A DNA stretch of 64,000 bases from DATARN01 sp963851105 (lineage in GTDB: Bacteria; Actinomycetota; Acidimicrobiia; Acidimicrobiales; Palsa-688). Below the pieces are notes generated by a model. It was not told the origin of the DNA and did no database searches. It saw only the letters and a list, made by a program, of their open reading frames with translations. The DNA lies in NCBI GenBank assembly GCA_963851105.1, contig CAWKNP010000008.1, forward strand, positions 434,001-498,000. The letters are read 5' to 3'. Of this stretch, positions 61,533 through 64,000 are shown in pieces (the first letter of the stretch is position 1; each line of letters starts with the position of its first letter). Made by a program: the position numbers and the translations under genes.

Positions 61533-62192
61533 ATGCCCACCAGGTACCGCGTCAGGATCGAGCTGGCGGACCGGCCGGGCGCGCTGGCCAAGGCAGCTGC
61601 CGCCATCGCCACCGCGGGCGGCAACGTGTTGTCGGTCGACATCCACGAGATCGACGGCGAGCGCAGTGTCGACGAGATACTGGTCGAACTGCCCGACGCC
61701 TGCCAGGAAGACACACTTGCCGACGTCCTCACCAGCGCGGACGCCGGGACCCTGCTTTCCATGAGGGCCGACTCCGGGATCGTCGACCCCATCGTGCGGG
61801 CGTTGCACTGGGTGGGGTTCGCGCTCGAAGCCGAACCGCAGGACTGCGACCTGGCGCTGGCGCAGTCGCTGGCGGAGATCTGCATGACCGACATCGCCTG
61901 GGTGTGGTCGCCCGAGCAAGCCGACAAGCTCCTGGCCGGGCGGCGGGCGTTGGCCCTCGGCAACGCCGTGGTCACCCGGGAAGCCGAGCTGCCCCCCGAG
62001 GTCGGCGCCCCGTCGTCGGCCACCGGAGCTGCCTGGGTGATGGCGGTCCCCGACGACGAGTTGAACCCGGGACGCGTCGGGTTCGTGGCCCGCACGTCGG
62101 CGCTGCGTTTCACCGCCTCGGAGGTTGCCCGCGCCGAGGCGCTGATGACGGTGTGTTACCGGCTGACGGCCAGCGCCGCGGGCCACGCCTGA
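61533..62192 (+). CDS. ACT-domain protein
   Basis: 219 residues. ACT domain at about 3-75: RVRIELADRPGALAKAAAAI, GNVLSVDIHEIDGERSVDE. The second half (about 100-215) resembles a GAF-like sensor fold: EICMTDIAWVWSPEQADKLL, GAAWVMAVPDDELNPGRVGF and ASEVARAEALMTVCYRLTAS. No enzyme domain, so it is probably an amino-acid-binding regulatory protein. It faces the small membrane gene, divergently, with 148 bases between the two starts. Start ATG 61533. Confidence 0.82.
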   Translation: MPTRYRVRIELADRPGALAKAAAAIATAGGNVLSVDIHEIDGERSVDEILVELPDACQEDTLADVLTSADAGTLLSMRADSGIVDPIVRALHWVGFALEAEPQDCDLALAQSLAEICMTDIAWVWSPEQADKLLAGRRALALGNAVVTREAELPPEVGAPSSATGAAWVMAVPDDELNPGRVGFVARTSALRFTASEVARAEALMTVCYRLTASAAGHA

Positions 62193-62292
62193 CCGCTGTC
62201 GCACCGCAGGAGATCATCACACGGGCGGGCCTCAAGCCTCGTTGCGCCGGTTAGAAGGTCGGGGATCGCCTCGTCGGGATAGTGTCAGCGCG

Positions 62293-63075
62293 GTGGCAGC
62301 CGACCCGTCGTCCCCAACGCCCGGTCAGGTTGCGGGCCCAAACACCCTGGCCATCGATGTCGGCGGTACCGGCGTCAAGGCATCGGTGCTCGATGCCACC
62401 GGGCAGCTTGAACACGAGCGGATCCGGGTGCCGACGCCGTATCCGCTGACGCCGCAGATCCTGATCACCACGATCGACGGACTCGTCCGTTCTCTGCCCG
62501 CGTTCGACCGCATCTCCCTCGGATTTCCCGGGATGGTGCGCGACGGCAAGATTCTGACCGCGCCTCATTTTCTCAGCACCGCCGGAGCCGACGGCAAACC
62601 GGAGCCCCAATTGGTGGCCGCCTGGAACGCCTTCGACCTGCAGTCGGCGCTGACGACCGCCTTCGCCAAGCCCGCCAAGGTGGCCAATGACGCCGACCTG
62701 CAGGGCGCCGCGGTGGTCACGGGTGAGGGACTCGAGCTGGTCGCGACCCTGGGCACAGGGGTCGGGACGGGGCTGTTCTACAAAGGGCAGCTGTGCCCGC
62801 ATCTGGAGCTGGCCCAGCACCCGTTCAAGGGCAGCAAGACCTACAACCAGTACCTCGGTGACGCCGCCCGCCAGAAGCTGGGCAACGCCAAATGGAACAA
62901 GCGGGTCCGGCGCATGATTGCCACCCTCGACATCCTGCTGCGCTGGGACCACCTCTACCTGGGCGGTGGCAACGCGGCCCGGGTCAAGGGCTCGTTGCCC
63001 GACCGGGTGTCGGTGATCGACAACGACGCGGGCATACTCGGGGGCATCCGCCTCTGGGACCGCGACGTGCTCTAG
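62293..63075 (+). CDS. ppgK: Polyphosphate glucokinase
   Basis: 260 residues from GTG 62293 (an in-frame TTG at 62242 would add 17 residues; no clear RBS decides). ROK-type phosphate motif TLAIDVGGTGVKASVLDA at about 19-36, NDAD in PAKVANDADLQGAAVV and the ATP/polyP-site LVATLGTGVGTGLFYKGQ. The unusual insert HPFKGSKTYNQYLGDAARQK, NAKWNKRVRRM and the ending NDAGILGGIRLWDRD match the actinobacterial PpgK branch that phosphorylates glucose using polyphosphate or ATP. Downstream is a 9-bp tandem repeat before the convergent gene. Confidence 0.9.
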   Translation: MAADPSSPTPGQVAGPNTLAIDVGGTGVKASVLDATGQLEHERIRVPTPYPLTPQILITTIDGLVRSLPAFDRISLGFPGMVRDGKILTAPHFLSTAGADGKPEPQLVAAWNAFDLQSALTTAFAKPAKVANDADLQGAAVVTGEGLELVATLGTGVGTGLFYKGQLCPHLELAQHPFKGSKTYNQYLGDAARQKLGNAKWNKRVRRMIATLDILLRWDHLYLGGGNAARVKGSLPDRVSVIDNDAGILGGIRLWDRDVL

Positions 63076-63100
63076 CCCGACGGGCGCAACGGCTTCACCT

Positions 63101-63136
63101 GGCTCAGCGGGCTCGGCGGGCTCGGCGGGCTCAGCG
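63101..63136. repeat. Four tandem 9-bp units GGCTCNGCG
   Basis: GGCTCAGCG, GGCTCGGCG, GGCTCGGCG, GGCTCAGCG in direct contact, between convergent ppgK and the glycosidase gene and reaching into the latter's last codons. Likely slippage-prone sequence with no evident function. Confidence 0.85.
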
Positions 63137-64000
63137 CCGCCGGACCGTGATGATGTAGACCTCGCCGTCGGCCAGGGCGGCGAGCGGCACCTTGACCACG
63201 CCCGCGCTCACCGCCAGCGCGCCCTGGAACATGGTCACGGGCACCGCCGCCCCCCACCCCGGGGGCACCTGAACGACCGACACGACGGCCTGGCTGCCCG
63301 CGCCGCCTGGTAGGTGGATGGCCACGACGGCGGGCTCCGGCGCCGGAACGACCGCGGCGCGCCGGGGACAACTGGCGTTCATCGCCGGCAGGCAGGTGAC
63401 ATCGCGACCAACCATGGCCGTCACCTGGCCTGACGCGTCGTTGCGGGCCGCCAGCACGGCGACCGCGGCATCGCTGGCGCTGGCCGCCACCAGGTGGCCG
63501 GTCATGCGGGCGTAAGTGGCGTAGACGAGGTAGTTGGCTCGCGGCGTCGAGCCGTCGGCGAGGAGCAAGCCGTCGAGCGTCGGGGCGGCACAGTCATCGA
63601 CGGGCGCGCCGCTCGGGCTCTGTTCCGCCCAGCAAGAACGGCCGGCACGGTCGAGGCCGGCGCGCTCGAGCGCCGTGATGGTACCGAGGGTCCACCCCGG
63701 GATGGCGTAGTCCATCCTGTGCCCGTACTCGTTCACCCAAACCTCGGGCGCCCCGAGGCCGGGTCGTTCGGCGATGAGCCGCCGCACTTCGGCCACGTGA
63801 TCGATGACCGCCTCCGGCAGGCTGTTGAAGTCCCGTGGCCGGGGACCGAGGTCGTCGTCGATTTCGTGCCAGGTGACCGCCGCGAAGTGCATGTTGTTGC
63901 GGGCCGCGAAGTCCAAGAACGTGACCAAGTCGGGCTCGTTGCTGTCGTACTCCCCGGGATAGTCGCTGAAGTGCGACAGGCTCGGGCCGACGATCGCAGC
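63131..64000 (-). CDS. GH39-like glycosidase, C-terminal part (5' end outside window)
   Basis: Minus-strand frame open to the last base; 289 residues visible and the N-terminus lies beyond 64000. The start of the visible part, SHFSDYPGEYDSNEPDLVTF, and then HFAAVTWHEIDDDLGPRPRD, VWVNEYGHRMDYAIPGWTLG look like the second half of a (beta/alpha)8 glycosidase such as xylosidase/iduronidase GH39, with NEYG-type acidic residue. The last 120 residues are a beta-sandwich (AAVVPAPEPAVVAIHLPGG, QVPPGWGAAVPVTMFQGALA). Probably exported. Substrate unclear. Confidence 0.7.
   Translation of the reverse strand, partial: AAIVGPSLSHFSDYPGEYDSNEPDLVTFLDFAARNNMHFAAVTWHEIDDDLGPRPRDFNSLPEAVIDHVAEVRRLIAERPGLGAPEVWVNEYGHRMDYAIPGWTLGTITALERAGLDRAGRSCWAEQSPSGAPVDDCAAPTLDGLLLADGSTPRANYLVYATYARMTGHLVAASASDAAVAVLAARNDASGQVTAMVGRDVTCLPAMNASCPRRAAVVPAPEPAVVAIHLPGGAGSQAVVSVVQVPPGWGAAVPVTMFQGALAVSAGVVKVPLAALADGEVYIITVRRR

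Noticed and set aside
1..64000. CRISPR array or complete insertion sequence
   Set aside because: No regularly spaced repeats and no intact transposase seen; only short dispersed repeats and relics.

Overview
The window is high-GC actinobacterial chromosome. MabA/InhA-type fatty-acid synthesis genes, menB, a polyphosphate glucokinase, UdgX and SpoIIE/anti-sigma-kinase regulators all fit Actinobacteria, and the mix resembles uncultured Acidimicrobiia-like lineages. The class is my inference, because no rRNA is present. Start codons are often GTG, and many genes overlap by 1-8 bases, which points to translational coupling.

Layout. 0-5 kb: acyl-CoA synthetase (cut by the left edge), 3-hydroxyacyl-CoA dehydrogenase and a compact fabI-fabG-fabZ operon. 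5-13.5 kb: pseudo-receiver protein, tRNA-Arg(CCU), large secreted six-hairpin glycosidase, PLP decarboxylase, and a prohead-protein-like small gene overlapping udgX. 13.5-16.1 kb: HAD phosphatase, formaldehyde-dehydrogenase-like enzyme, CinA-type amidase and CBS protein. 16-36 kb: a looser accessory region with long gene-poor stretches. It holds small orphan genes (DUF1059, a PD-(D/E)XK-like protein, a NERD protein), surface or secreted Thr/Ser-rich proteins, two SpoIIE phosphatases, small hydrophilic stress-type proteins, and decayed mobile-element genes (a frameshifted tyrosine recombinase and a possible conjugative coupling-protein relic).

36-49.5 kb: ordinary metabolic operons. These are an aldo/keto reductase-dehydrogenase-DUF1275 operon facing a TetR gene across a clear palindrome, a molybdopterin oxidoreductase with its flavin reductase, a PNPOx/GNAT/SDR operon, and an FGGY kinase/MBL-Rieske/quinone oxidoreductase operon. 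49.6-60 kb: secreted alkaline-phosphatase-like protein, then a xylose/ribose-type ABC importer (binding protein, one-domain ATPase, permease). Convergent to the importer is an operon of an MpaB-like oxygenase, a histidine kinase and an OmpR-type response regulator. 60-64 kb: menB, ACT-domain protein, polyphosphate glucokinase and the C-terminal part of a GH39-like glycosidase cut by the right edge.

The most striking system is at 52.0-60.1 kb. The histidine kinase carries an intact sugar-importer-type ABC ATPase domain at its N-terminus, followed by GAF-like regions and the kinase core. It lies beside an importer whose own ATPase is of the same single-domain type. The importer promoter region contains 11-bp-phased CGTTCAT repeats, the geometry expected for an OmpR-family regulator, and a perfect 18-bp LacI-type palindrome. 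I propose that the fused ATPase docks on a sugar permease and turns transport state into phosphorelay output. This is inference from sequence.
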